Assembly (NCBI GenBank): GCA_022701365.1
Contig: JAKUHH010000041.1
Coordinates: forward strand, 248,001 to 312,000
DNA length: 64,000 nucleotides
Reading direction: 5' to 3'
Origin: Mycocentrospora acerina
Taxonomy: Eukaryota; Ascomycota; Dothideomycetes; Pleosporales
This document shows positions 44,411 through 55,916 of the stretch, piece by piece; the stretch's first letter is position 1; each line of letters begins with the position of its first letter. Both the position numbers and the translations under genes were made by a program. The notes below the pieces were generated by a model that saw nothing but the letters and a program-made list of their open reading frames with translations, searched no databases and had not been told where the DNA came from.

Positions 44411-47400
44411 GTTGACACGACGCGGGAGTTCGTGCAAATTCAACAACGTACATGTTTCTATCAAGATTCTTTCTATACTGACGACAGTGCGCGCGGAACA
44501 AAACGCACGTGGACGCTGCAATCAAGCGGTCGCACGAGTCGCGGAAGATGGGTAACAGGGCGAGAGCATGACGTAGGGCGGCACGCGGATGATTGGCAGT
44601 AGTGGACGCGCTAAGGGCCAGTCATCTCCTCAGATACCAGACCAGCAGATCAGGTTTGTGACGAAGATGTTGCCATGTGCTCAATTTGGGGAACGCGTTG
44701 ATGAAATCTGAAATTGTAAAGAACAAGCATTACAAAATATGGGCAACAAGCGTGAGTTCAAATACCACACTAAGCGGCCCCCTAGCTCTCCACTAATCGA
44801 GATTGGGAATCGTTCATGGAGATATGAGAGGATGAAGGAGTATTAACATGTTATTATTCCTTTCGGTCTGCATCACTCCTGCGAAGTTGAAGATACGAGA
44901 CCACGAAGACACGGTGGAGAACTGGTGACAGTGACACTGAATGTCTCACTGAACAGGTAGGTTTCAGCATTTTCTCTGTCGCTAGTAAACGGGCATGCAA
45001 GGTAATATTAAATTCAACATATCCGAAGAAAAGCACAACCTTTTGTACAGTAAATACTAACAGATACGGCTTCTTCTGAATACGACTAAGTAGATATGCT
45101 GAATTCTTGAAACTGTATTTATCATAAAGTATCCTATCGATCTTAGACGCTGCATATAGACATCATAAAACTTACGAAGCCAAGCAAGCAACTTTCTGAC
45201 GGCGCTATCGACACTTTCTGTTTTCACAACATCCTCAAGAGATAAATTGAACAGATGACGGGACAAAAAATTGCAACGAGGCCAGAGCACATAACAAGGT
45301 CTAGAATAATTCAATTTATTGGAAATGAATATCTTTGCCATCGAGTCCACTAGTATCCAGGCATATTGTCAAGTGAAGTTGTTGGCAGTTGTTGCCGGTA
45401 GTCGCAGATAGTCAGGCCCGATCACAGATATTGAAATCGTTACTGCTAAGAGTACCATGTCACTCAACCGTTTTGTATTTAAAGTACTGCATTGGTTGTT
45501 CACTGCCTGATCCAGTTCCATGTAAAGTGGAAGTATAACTCTGTTGAGAAAGTCCTCGTTGTTAGTTCATCAACAAAAAATGTCACAGCCGCTGACATCG
45601 CAATCCTTTGAGACAGATTAAACGCTGTCTTTTCATGTGTGTTGTGGGTTAGCACGAAACAAGCCCGTATTTTTTACATGGCAGTTACGTAGCCTTAATA
45701 ACCTTCACAGCTCGCGATTGTTTATAATAAACTTAGTCTATGGTATGGAAGGCCATCACCATTACTTTCTAGGATCTTTTGCTTTCTAACTCTTCTTTTC
45801 CAAATTTAAAAGGTCCTGATATAGAATCATTGATCAAATTAAGGATCGTCGAAGATAGAAGTTAAATTTTCAAAGAGATTTTCTCACACGTTTTCGCAAG
45901 CGCTCCTTGGCTTTGAATATGAAACGAACGATAGCCCATTAATCATTGTCACAAGCATAATCAGATTGTTTTTGATTCGTTTACCGATCTGAGAGTAAGA
46001 ATGTAAAGGCTCTCTTTAGATATGATATTGCTAAAGAAGGAGGCACCTTTATTGCGGGAAATATGGATCACCGTAGGTAGTATATTAATTGTGAATACAC
46101 AAATTTGTTGTGACTATAAGGGAATCTAAAATGGAAGAAGGAGTTTCGCTGCATAAGTCTTCACTTTCTCTTCAAAATTAATCGTCCCCGTCCCATCCCC
46201 AACGCAGGGGCATTACATTGGCCAAGGTCTCTTCAAGGACAATTAAGAAGCCACCGTTATTCTACAGAGCTCTTTGTTATGATCTCTACAGTTTCGGTGT
46301 AAAGCCTATATTCAAAAAAATATGCTAGACATGTAGAAGCCTTAAATAATCTGATCAACGCTTGCCCGCGGGCTTGCTATGGAAAGAGATGAAAGAAAAT
46401 ACTACCCTACACATCGCCGACGAATAGAATATAGCTTAAACTGGCTTTAAGTTACACATTTTTATTAATACTGAGATCGCTTGAATCTTCGATAAATCTG
46501 AGTGTCTGTGTTAGGTGTTTCACGTCTTCACGCATATCAATCATCCACACTAGCCATAGGCTATTCGTAACATAGCATAAGCTAAAAGAGTTCAACAAGC
46601 GACTCTAATTCAACTGCGATTATATAGTCCTTTTAAGTCACAGCTGCATCGATGAGCTGCGACAGGAACCGTACAATCTATACTCAAAAATTCATCTACC
46701 GGGTTTTGGGTCAGCCTGGAGCATGCGTGCCTGCTCTATCAAACTTATGAACAATTTATGGACTGACATTAGCATACGGTCAAACTTTAAAAATACAATC
46801 AAAATTTTTGTAAATTGATTTGCTTACTGCCTCCTGGTAGTTAGCAGCAGTATTGCTATTACAATCAGCACAAGCAACCCTTACAACTTGTTGTAAACCC
46901 CGTCGGGATTCCCAGTCTAGTTCAGTGTACAATATTTCATCACCAAACTTACCATGCCATTCTGTTCCTGAAGTCGTTCTCTGGATAATGTTGAGCGCTT
47001 GGTCATCCTATAGTTCTTCTTGTTCATCACATGAAGATAGCAAATTCCAACAGGACTCACGGAGATCTGACTACACAAGAGAGAACTCTACAAGGCTACA
47101 TGAAAGAAAATTCGTAATATCATACTTTGGCTACCGTGCGATAGTTCTTATACGCTCTGATACCTACCATCAACTATTCATGCAATGTAGTAGCGCTACA
47201 GATGAGCAACTTCCTGTTGGTACATGCATCCCTCTATATGATTCAGTTTAGCTAGAAGGTGCACATTGTACGATAATGTCTTAGTCAGTTACCAGAGTGC
47301 TCGATAAGTAGTAAGCTACCTATTTTTTATTGATTCTACCATCACGGCTGTCTAACTCAGCTTCACTTTCACATATTAATGCTCCAAATCACCAGATGCG

Positions 47401-47719
47401 ATCTTCTCCGATGGTTCGCTAACCTATCCAGACTCACTTCACATTCACCACAAACCCAGGCGTAGTGTGCAAAATACGTCTGCGTGACGGCCTTTCTTCA
47501 CATTGCCTCACCTAGGCTACGGAGTTGTTCTCGCTCTAATTCTATAAGTCTCATCACCTGCCAACATTGCCTTCACCGCAGAAACTCGAGCCAAGGCCGC
47601 TAGGGAATCCTTCCCTTTCCGTTACAAAGACACTACTCATCCTCGTAACGCACACAAACACACAACAACTCTGAACTGATTCAATTTCGCTCAGCCTGAA
47701 GCAACACGGCTTGCCTACC
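44411..47719. other. AT-rich gene-poor stretch (right of the K+ channel)
   Basis: About 3.3 kb. The first few hundred bases are the channel promoter. The middle (about 44.8-47.3 kb) is strongly AT-rich with only short frames, for example minus 45057-45341 and plus 46853-47251, neither with a family. The last 300 bp become pyrimidine-rich and are the helicase promoter and leader. Confidence 0.6.
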
Positions 47720-49767
47720 ATGTCTAACTCTGGTACTCCTGTTGCGGTTGGTACCGATGCCACTGATGATGCTCGCAAGGAGCAGCTCACCAAGGATCTT
47801 GCTCGTGCAAAGGAGGCTGGATGGACCAACCCCATTCCCCTCAACTACGAGTCAGTTCTTGCTGGCGATGCTCCTCGTGACGAGTCTCGCGACACAGCTG
47901 CCTGGTTGTCCGATGCCGTCATCTACCAGTGGGATGATGATTTCGGCGACGTCGGCGAGCCCAACTCAGATCTAGAGAAGCAGCTATTCGAAGACGACAA
48001 CACCCCGCGTGTGGGCAACCATATCAAGGCCCTAACATTTGAAGTCACTGTAGAGGGTCCTGAGAAGATTCTCCCTGTTCGCGAAGTCAGTTATCTGCCC
48101 TATTATCTGACAAAGCCACTTACAGCCTTCAGTTTGCACATGCCGGTTTACACCCTGTAATGCTGGAGAATGTCAAGCTTTGCAAGTACACTAGCCCGAC
48201 TCCCATTCAATCGTACTGCATCCCCACGGTGTTGACGGGACATGATGTTGTTGCCATTGCTCAGACTGGTATGTGCTCACCAAGCAACGACCACCACAAC
48301 ACATTGCTTACATTCCCATCAGGCTCAGGCAAGACTGCTGCTTTCCTTCTGCCAATCCTTTCTAAGCTGATGGGTAAGGCTCGCCAATTAGCTGCCCCGC
48401 GTCCTAACCCTTCACGCTATAACCCAGCTACTGACCGCGTTCGCGCTGAGCCCCTCGTCTTGGTTGTCTGCCCGACGCGTGAGCTTGCCTGTCAAATCTT
48501 CGATGAGGCTCGTCGTTTGTGCTACCGTACTATGCTTCGCCCTTGTGTAGTTTATGGTGGTGCACCTACGAGGAACCAGCGCGAACAACTGGAGATGGGT
48601 TGTGACGTCTTGATCGCCACTCCTGGTCGCCTCATGGACTTCATGCAAAACATGAACCTGCTTTCCTTCAAACGTCTTAAGTGCGTGATATAGAATTCTT
48701 TTCTCTTGGTTTTAGCCAAATTGTTAACAAGAGCTCAGATTCACTGTCATTGATGAGGCTGATGAGCTTCTCTCTTCGGGTTGGGAGGAGGCGATGGAGA
48801 AAATCTTCTCAGGCTCCGGTAGGTTAACCACGATCGCTTTCATATCCCTTGTCTAACTATTTGTAGATGTCAACACAGATGCAGACCATACGTACATGAT
48901 GTTTTCTGCCACGTTCCCCAAGTCCGCCCGTAGGATCGCCAAGGAGTACATGGACGAGGACTGTGTCCGCATCAAGGTCGGCCGTGTGGGCAGCACCCAC
49001 GAGAACATCAAGCAGAATATCGTTTGGGTTGAGGAGAGTGCTAAGCAACAGGCTCTTTTCGATTTGATTTTCTCCGACGGCCCACAACGCACCTTGATCT
49101 TCACGAACTCGAAGCAGAAGTGCGACATGGTCGACGACTTCCTGTACAACAAGGGCCTACCAGTGACTTCCATTCACTCTGACCGTACTCAGCGTGAGCG
49201 GGAGGATGCCTTGTGAGTACGTCTATACTGCCTCTTTGTGCTTGTGCTTACATATCTAGGCGCTCGTTCCGCATGGGCAAGTGTCCGCTAATGGTTGCTA
49301 CCGGCGTTACTGCCCGTGGACTTGATGTCGCCAATGTCAAGCATATCATTAACTATGACTTGCCCTCCACCATGCACGATGGAATTACCGAGTATGTTCA
49401 TCGCATCGGCCGTACTGCTCGAATCGGTAACGAGGGCAAGGCAACTTCCTTCTACAACGATCGCAACGAGGATCTTGCCGAGAGCCTAGTCAAGATTCTC
49501 ATCGAGTCCAAGCAGGAGATTCCTGACTTCCTTGAGCAATATCAGCCTGAGGATCCGTCTACAATCGACTGGCACGACGGTACCGATGACGAGTCCGATG
49601 ACGGTCTTGGCGGTGGGTTTGGTGACGACACTGGCTTAGATGCTAATTCTGGCTTCGGTGATAGTGCCGGTGGCTTTGGCAGTGATGCTGGCGGCTTTGG
49701 TAGTGGTGATGACAACTTTGGTGGGGGCCTCCCTGCTGAAGCCGATGACAAGGTCACTTCCTGGTAA
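47720..49767 (+). CDS. DEAD-box RNA helicase, Ded1/DDX3-like
   Basis: Six exons (47720-48085, 48133-48268, 48323-48680, 48739-48818, 48867-49212, 49260-49767) encode 597 aa. The start is the ATG after GCCTACC; a TTG-initiated extension is not needed. Motifs in order: Q motif TSPTPIQ, motif I AQTGSGKT (split by intron 2), Ia PTRELA, Ib TPGRL, II DEAD, III SAT, V ATGVTARGLD and VI HRIGRTAR. The block after motif II is DEADELLSSGWEEAMEKIFS rather than the DEADRMLDMGFE form of Ded1. I therefore read it as a Ded1-like paralogue type of filamentous fungi, not certainly the essential translation factor. The C-terminus is a glycine/acid-rich GGFGDD-type repeat ending in VTSW. Confidence 0.93.
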
Positions 49768-51657
49768 ATGGGTTTGCTTTGGTGCTGTCGTAGGCATTAC
49801 CCTTCACTCAAGAGCCTTTCTCGGAAAATCTTGTTAGGTGAGCTTTATTACTCACACACCTTAATTCAATCCTTGAGTCAATGTCTTTGGCTCATGGGCA
49901 ACGGAATCACGGACTAAGAACTAATGGGGTTTACTTCGCGCGGTTTTGTACTGCGCTTCCTTGGTTGGCGGTATCAATGCCATCAGCCTTACAGCAATGA
50001 AGATCACAGCAAGGTAGTTTACATCTTCGAAAATGCTAGGTCCTACCTTTGATACATATGCTCCTTCACATTGCAAAGTGATGTAATCTATTTTCTCACA
50101 GGATAGCAAGAGACATTTTCGTTTCCCCGAGAGTAAACTGGAAATCCTGTTGACTTTTCTTCTGCTCTATGTATCTAATGACAAAGACTCTACTGGCACC
50201 GAATCTTGAAGCAATAACTAAAACAGGTTACACGTCGAAGAAACACACGTCACTTTGCAGACCTAGGGGTAATGGAAGAACGGCACACCTTATCGACAAG
50301 GTCATAGATAGCTGAAAACCCAGCGGCAGTGTGGATGTGCACTGATTAGACATGGCACAGGCGCGATCAACACTTTTAACGAATGACGGCGAGTATTGCG
50401 GTGAAACTCGGTTGCTCTGCTCGCATAGGTCATTGAGATCATAAGCTCTGTTTGAGATTTAGCGACGGGAAAAAGCGTGCAGCTAAGGCTCATGCGTGTT
50501 CTTTGTGGCGCAGTCGTGGAGTAACACCGCAGCGTGTACCTCGTGTCGAAGTAAAAGGAGAGAGCTGCCCATTCGTTGTCATGTTTGATTGGCATTACGG
50601 TTTTAGTTTGGTCTTTTTCCAAGAATAAGTACTGGCAGTAATTTGATGATATGTCATCTGAGATTGAAGCCAATTTGACTACTTCTTACCGAGGGTAGCA
50701 CAAATTCTTGTGTAAGGGAGTTATTTGGGAAAGGCCATCTGCACGTGTCCGTTTCGCGGAACTGACCGGCTAGCTCAACGAATTTCGCTGTTTGTCTACT
50801 GACAGAAGCAAACGGCAGGTATCGATCATTATTGTGGTGATCTAACTTCAGGCGAGCCATGCTGTTTAATACGAGATTTTGATGCAGTCGGCCGGGTGTG
50901 CACGTACTGGTTTCGCTAACACCGAGGGTTACGGTACCTGGTCTGGAAAGAGTTGTGCGAGATCTCCAGGCAGCACTGTGCGTTTCAACGTCCACAAAGG
51001 TCAGGGAACATGCAAGTTTTATCCGGGCCGAGCATTTGCTTAGCAAGTCAATTGCAGTTGCCTAGAAATTAAGCTTTTTTGTCGTTAATTTAATCGAAGC
51101 TTGTTAGTCGGTCAACAAAGCTTGTTGCTCGGTTGAAACGGCACAGCTAGGTTCAAAGTGTCATGATGTGCGACAATAATGGTCGAATGGTTCGATATCC
51201 AGGGGTGCTTTTTGGGGGGCGGTGTTGTATACAGTGCAATGCGATTGGCTGTGAAGAAAGCAAGCTCACTTGGACCATATGGCTAACGAATCTGGGGCAG
51301 ATGCCAAATGAATGGAGTCTCAGCAAGTATACCACTCCACATATCGAGACCGTTCATTACATTCTGACTACTCCAATGTGCTCATGGTTAGCACTTAAAA
51401 TGTAAATCACTAAACAATTGCCCTGTCCGTCGTTGGAAGAGTCTGCCTTACCATGTGAATGGGCCAGGTACACAATACGAGCACGCTAGCAGTAGTCTGG
51501 AACCAGACCTAACTTCACTTGGAGCCGGCCGCTCAGCCGCGAGCATTATTAAACCCCTCACTCAGCTCGGCCTCTGGCCATCATAAATTCATCGCGGCCA
51601 CCAACTCAACTTAACAACGAGTTTGCCAATAAACAAATCTCTATTAACAAATCAACA
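49768..51657. other. Intergenic, no gene recognised
   Basis: This 1.9-kb stretch contains overlapping short minus-strand frames (50302-50673, 50654-51046) without a family and with poor starts. Near its end lies a small tandem repeat. The last 150 bp upstream of the next gene look like a promoter and leader. Confidence 0.45.
51097..51137. repeat. Two-copy 21-bp tandem repeat (AAGCTTGTT type)
   Basis: Copies at 51097-51116 and 51118-51137 share AAGCTTGTT followed by a CGGT core. A weaker relative starts at 51071. The function is unknown. Confidence 0.5.
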
Positions 51658-52329
51658 ATGTTTTCAAAACTCGGTCTCTTCAGTGTGATACTCAGCATCA
51701 CCACCGTCGCTCTGGCATCTCCCATAGACCGCAAACTTAGGGGAGTCCAATGTCGCTGTGTCTCGCTCTCCATACAAGCCTCCCCGTCCACGTGTGCAAC
51801 CATCGGATTCCAAAGTTTTGGTTGGTCAACTGCAGAGTCTGTCGCGTACCAACGTAATTTCAAGCTTGAGTTCGCGAGTCAAACCACAATCGACAGGATC
51901 CTTGCTCTCGGTCACCCCTTGCCTGCCAGCGTCTTCCAAGCTATAAGCCACGGCGAGGCCAATCTTATTCCTGCAGACGGAAAAGAGACGGAGGACAAGA
52001 TGATCTGCGGGTATGGCGATGAGGTTAGGAAGTTGAGCGGACGCAGGAAAAGTGAGCCAGTGTCGCACCAAGTAGGCCAGGTAATCGGCATCTTCATGCT
52101 ACTTGTCATAGCGTATGTTGTTGGAGAGTACATCTGGACAAAGTAAGTGTTGAGAACTACTTTACTTCGATGCTTTGTCAAAACTAACCTCCTCCAAAGT
52201 TATCAAGAAGGGAACATCAGGCTTGTTGGAGAAGAACAGGATTTGACTTGGACAACGGACCGGGAGACCCAGCCAGACCACGAAGACGTTGACCAGAGGA
52301 ATCTCGTAGCCCCCTCGAATATCTCCTGA
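51658..52329 (+). CDS. Small signal-peptide protein with one membrane helix, unknown family
   Basis: Two exons (51658-52142, 52200-52329) encode 204 aa; the 57-nt intron has a GTAAGT donor and a CTAAC branch-like site. The N-terminus MFSKLGLFSVILSITTVALA is a clear signal peptide. The luminal part has a CRC pair, a further Cys in STCATIGF and one in MICGYG. A membrane helix near residues 140-160 (VIGIFMLLVIAYVVGEYIW) is followed by an acidic cytosolic tail that exists only after splicing. Type I topology is predicted. I do not recognise the family; good splice sites and topology argue that it is real. Confidence 0.7.
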
Positions 52330-53975
52330 ACGGCTTCAAAGCATTTCGTCGCACTCTTCATTCGACATGCGTTACAAGCACGTATATGCTATTCCATCAG
52401 CAACTCGAACCCCCAAATGTGCGCCACACTCATAGTCCACATAGTCCACACGACTTTACCGTTCCCTTCGCCAACGCAGTCTCCACAGTGTCCCAACGGG
52501 ACTCAAGCACTCAAGCCCAACCCTGCTTCAAACAAGCAAGCAAGCGACCAGCATACTCTACCGAGCAGACAAATCCTGTCAATCTCCTTCCAAGCCATGG
52601 AACCATCTGCCTGCCGTCACTACTTCCCTCCCGCTATCAGTCAATAAAAACAACCCCAGACTTGAGAGAGAGAGAGAGCCTGTCATAACAAAGCCCCATA
52701 TACCCAACATTCATATTCCTCATCTCACCTGAGGAGAAACAGAGGGGCATACCGTATGACAGATCCCCACCGGCCCCTCCTGGCTTTCCCTTTTCGACCC
52801 CGTCGTATTCCGGGCATCTCTGGTCACAGGAGATTCGACAGAACTAGATCCCATCGCACTAGCTGACAGCTTGGTTCGAAAGTATTCAAGGATCCATATC
52901 GTTGTTGTTGATGTTTAGAGGATATTTCGGTCGAAAAGAGACAACGAGGATAGACGGGACTTGCAGAGAAGCAAGGGAGCAAGGTTATCGGATGGCTAGC
53001 GAGATTATCAGGTGAGAGGAGGAGCGGAAGGGTGGAAGGTGGAGGGGGAACTAGTATGTAGAGCTGAACAACCAAACCGGGGAAAAAATAAATGATGCAT
53101 ATTCATTCATCTACTCTCCGATATGAATCTATCATGTACCCATCTCGAAAGTAAAAAAAAAAAGAACTAAACGCATAAATATGTACACACACGTACGTGG
53201 ACGCTGATTCGATTCCACCAATTTGATGACTGTGCCGCCTTCATGACCGTCCCCCCAAAAATAAACCCGTGCGTGTGCGTCCGAAACCAAGCAAGGAAAC
53301 ACGAAAGAACACCGGAAGCTAATGACAAAAAAAAGCAAAATTCAAAAGCCAAGCTATAATCTTCATATGAATAATATTCTTAGACCTAGAGTCCGCATTC
53401 AAGCTCTACAGCTCTATTACAAAAAAAAAGAAGCTTTGGTATATACAAGGACATGACATGGACATGAGATGTGGATATTTGATCCCTCTTCCCCCTTTCC
53501 CAATCCCCTTCTACGCTGACTGAGTGAAAAGAAAATTCCAACAACACCAGGTTTGAAATGCATGCCCTCAAGAGCTATATGCAATGTTCAACAATTACGA
53601 CGGCGGCATCGACAACGACAACATAAAAAAATGCGAATGGGTATAAACGCTCTCTTTTCCCTCTTTTCTCCTTTTTCGCGGTTGCTTCTTTTTTGTGCAA
53701 CTGCAACAGCAACTGCAATGTGTCATGCGATACGCTGAACATTTTCTTCAACAACGGCAATGGGCGCGTCCAAATCAAAGTGGGCGAGTAGGCTAAAGAT
53801 CATGGATAATTGTGTCCTGGGTTGCGCTTGGAGAAGGGGAGGTGGATAGTCATTGGGCGCTCTTAGGGTACTCCATCTGGTATCTGGATTCGTACAACCT
53901 GCACGTGTCAGTTTCTGATGCCTTGGTTTCGTGGGGATTGTCCACGAGTATGTTTAATCGGAGACGTGATGAAGC
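52330..53975. other. Convergent intergenic region, no gene recognised
   Basis: About 1.65 kb between the membrane-protein stop and the CAP10 stop. It includes a GA run near 52666-52679, pyrimidine-rich sequence and A runs (53154-53164, 53420-53431). Short frames lack any family. Up to 126 bp at the right end may be a last CAP10 exon. Confidence 0.45.
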
Positions 53976-55546
53976 TTACATGAACGTTTCGTATCTCACA
54001 CCCCTCTTCTGCGTCCTCTTGATCCGATCGCCCACCTCAACGCCGGTGTACAGCAGTGGCTCGAAGCCCATGACACTTCGCCAGCGTCGTATTAAGTGCC
54101 GCCAGTAGCAGGATTCCGCTGCTTGTGTGAGGTAGCGTTCGCGGAACACTTGCACGCTGTTGTCTGCGATACGTTTTGCTTTCTCTGGGTGGTCGAGAAG
54201 GTCTTCCATTGCAGAAGAGAGATCGCTGAAGTCGCGCTCGACTTCGACAAAGTTTTGGTTGCTGCCGTTGGAACGGAATAGGTAGTGGTAGTGCTGAATC
54301 CATTGCAATTTGTGGGAGACGATTACCGAGCGGCAGAGCTGGCGGTATTTGAGCGAGCCAGAGTAGCTGCGTCCTTTGATATTGTTAGTTTGGGAGGTAT
54401 TGATAGGGACAAATTGAACGTACCCTCGGCGTGTGCAATAAACATGTAGTTGCACTGATCCACAGGTCCAAGGAACTGCTCCTTGAAGTTTGGATCCGTC
54501 CACTTCAGCTGCCCAACATCACTCCACGGCTTGCCTCGTGCAGCGTCCAACAAAGCTCTGCGGAGTTTGGGTGCGAATGTAATCTTTCCCCTCCAGACGA
54601 GTTTCTCAGTCTTCTGGTCCCACGGCTCAATGCTTTCGCGCTGGACAGCCTCGTTGGCAACTTCGTCCAACGTACCAATCGAGGGCATGTCCCAGCTCCA
54701 GAAACCAAAGTCGGGAATCAGCCAGAGATTGTGGTCCTGAGCACGACGGGCGAGCGACCACATTGGCTTTGTGGGCTGTGCGGGAAGGTCCTCGACGGAG
54801 AAGACAAACTCAATGTTTGGAATGTCGGATGATTGAGGGGCCGCGAGGACGGCGCGGTAGAGGGCGCTGAGGGAGGCCATGGCCTTTTGGCGGTTGACAT
54901 TGTCGACAAGAAACGTCTCGATGATGTAGAGCTAATTTGAATCAGCAAGCGCTCTCAAGATTTGGGTTTGCACGTAGCGTGCACGCTCCCGTCCAAAAAG
55001 AACATGAACAAGCATGAATGACAGCAAAAGGCAACTAACCTCGCGATTGTAGATCATAGCTCGCACCATACCCTTTGTCAGGTCGAAGCTCGACAGATCC
55101 GACTCCATGACCTTGCCCCACCGCTTCCGCACCTTGACCGCGCGCTCGATGTCCTCGTACTGCCCGGGAAAGGCACTCAGGCACTGCTCCTCGTCCAGGC
55201 CGTAGTTGTTCCTGTCCCTCTTGTAATCAAACATCCACAAATCCTGGTGCTCCTCGGTCTTGTTGGAGCCCAAGACGACCTGGTTGGCGGCACAGTCCAA
55301 GCAGGTGTCACACGCAAAGTTTGTGCTGAACTCGCACAGACAGCGGCCAGCAGGGAGCACTTCTCTAACTAGCGACGGCAGCGTGGGCTGCTCGGTGCGT
55401 GTGCCATACAGGATAGAGCAGATGAGTAGGAAGAGCAGGGCGCATGTCGAGATGAAGAAAAAGGACAGCACGTCACCGGCGCCGCAGCGTCGCCGGTAGA
55501 CAAACTTGTCCTTGCGCTCCTCGACTATCCACATCTTCTCCAACAT
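53976..55546 (-). CDS. CAP10/GT90 glycosyltransferase-like membrane protein
   Basis: Three exons (55546-55040, 54931-54424, 54373-53976) encode 470 aa. The type II anchor is VLSFFFISTCALLFLLICSI, followed by a Cys-rich stem (CLCEFSTNFACDTCLDC). The CAP10 domain begins after intron 1. It shows PDFGFWSWDMPSI, LVWRGKITFAPKLRRALLD and the nucleotide-sugar motif YMFIAHAEGRSYSGSLKYRQ. A later stretch has LCRSVIVSHKLQWIQHY and FVEVERDFSDLSSAMEDLL. CAP10-type enzymes act in the Golgi; the Cryptococcus member works in capsule synthesis, while the ascomycete acceptors are unclear. Introns are 108 and 50 nt. An extra 3' exon (53898-53850), using a GTAAGC donor at 53979, would replace the stop and add 15 residues. 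Confidence 0.9.
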
Positions 55547-55688
55547 GGTGAGGGGGATCGGGGGGGCCTGGGCCGACGGGGTGGCGTGAGGACGGCGACA
55601 CGCGCGGTGTGGTGGGCGCGTGAGGTATGGTATTATGTGCTAAGAAGCGGCGGCGACATTGATACGCGTGGAGACGGGCGAGGACCTA

Positions 55689-55715
55689 GGGGGGAGGGGG
55701 GGAAGAAGGGGTGGG
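55689..55715 (+). other. Predicted G-quadruplex motif upstream of the CAP10 gene
   Basis: Four G tracts of three to seven bases with loops of one to five bases lie about 150 bp upstream of the CAP10 start codon. Quadruplex formation is predicted, not shown. Confidence 0.5.
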
Positions 55716-55860
55716 TGTGTTGTCGAGCCGAGGCGGCGGCGCGAGAGTTGCGCGGTATGAGGGCACAAGAGATGATGCGGGACAACGGTGAGGGGGTTGG
55801 TGGTGGTGGTGGTGATGGCAGTCAGGGTCGGGGCAGCTACAGCCAAACAGGGAATACGCG

Positions 55861-55916
55861 GTGTGTGATGTATGATGTGTGATGTGGTGTGTGATGTGTA
55901 ATGTGTGATGTAGGAT
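55861..55916 (+). repeat. GTGATGT-type minisatellite
   Basis: About seven imperfect units of GTGTGATGT or TGATGTA in a row. It probably varies in length between strains. Confidence 0.75.

Noticed and set aside
46853..47251. 132-aa plus frame in the AT-rich block
   Set aside because: It opens at a non-ATG codon, has no family and no good splice partner.
49542..49757. Minus-strand Pro/Ser-rich frame
   Set aside because: Antisense shadow of the Gly/Asp-rich helicase tail.
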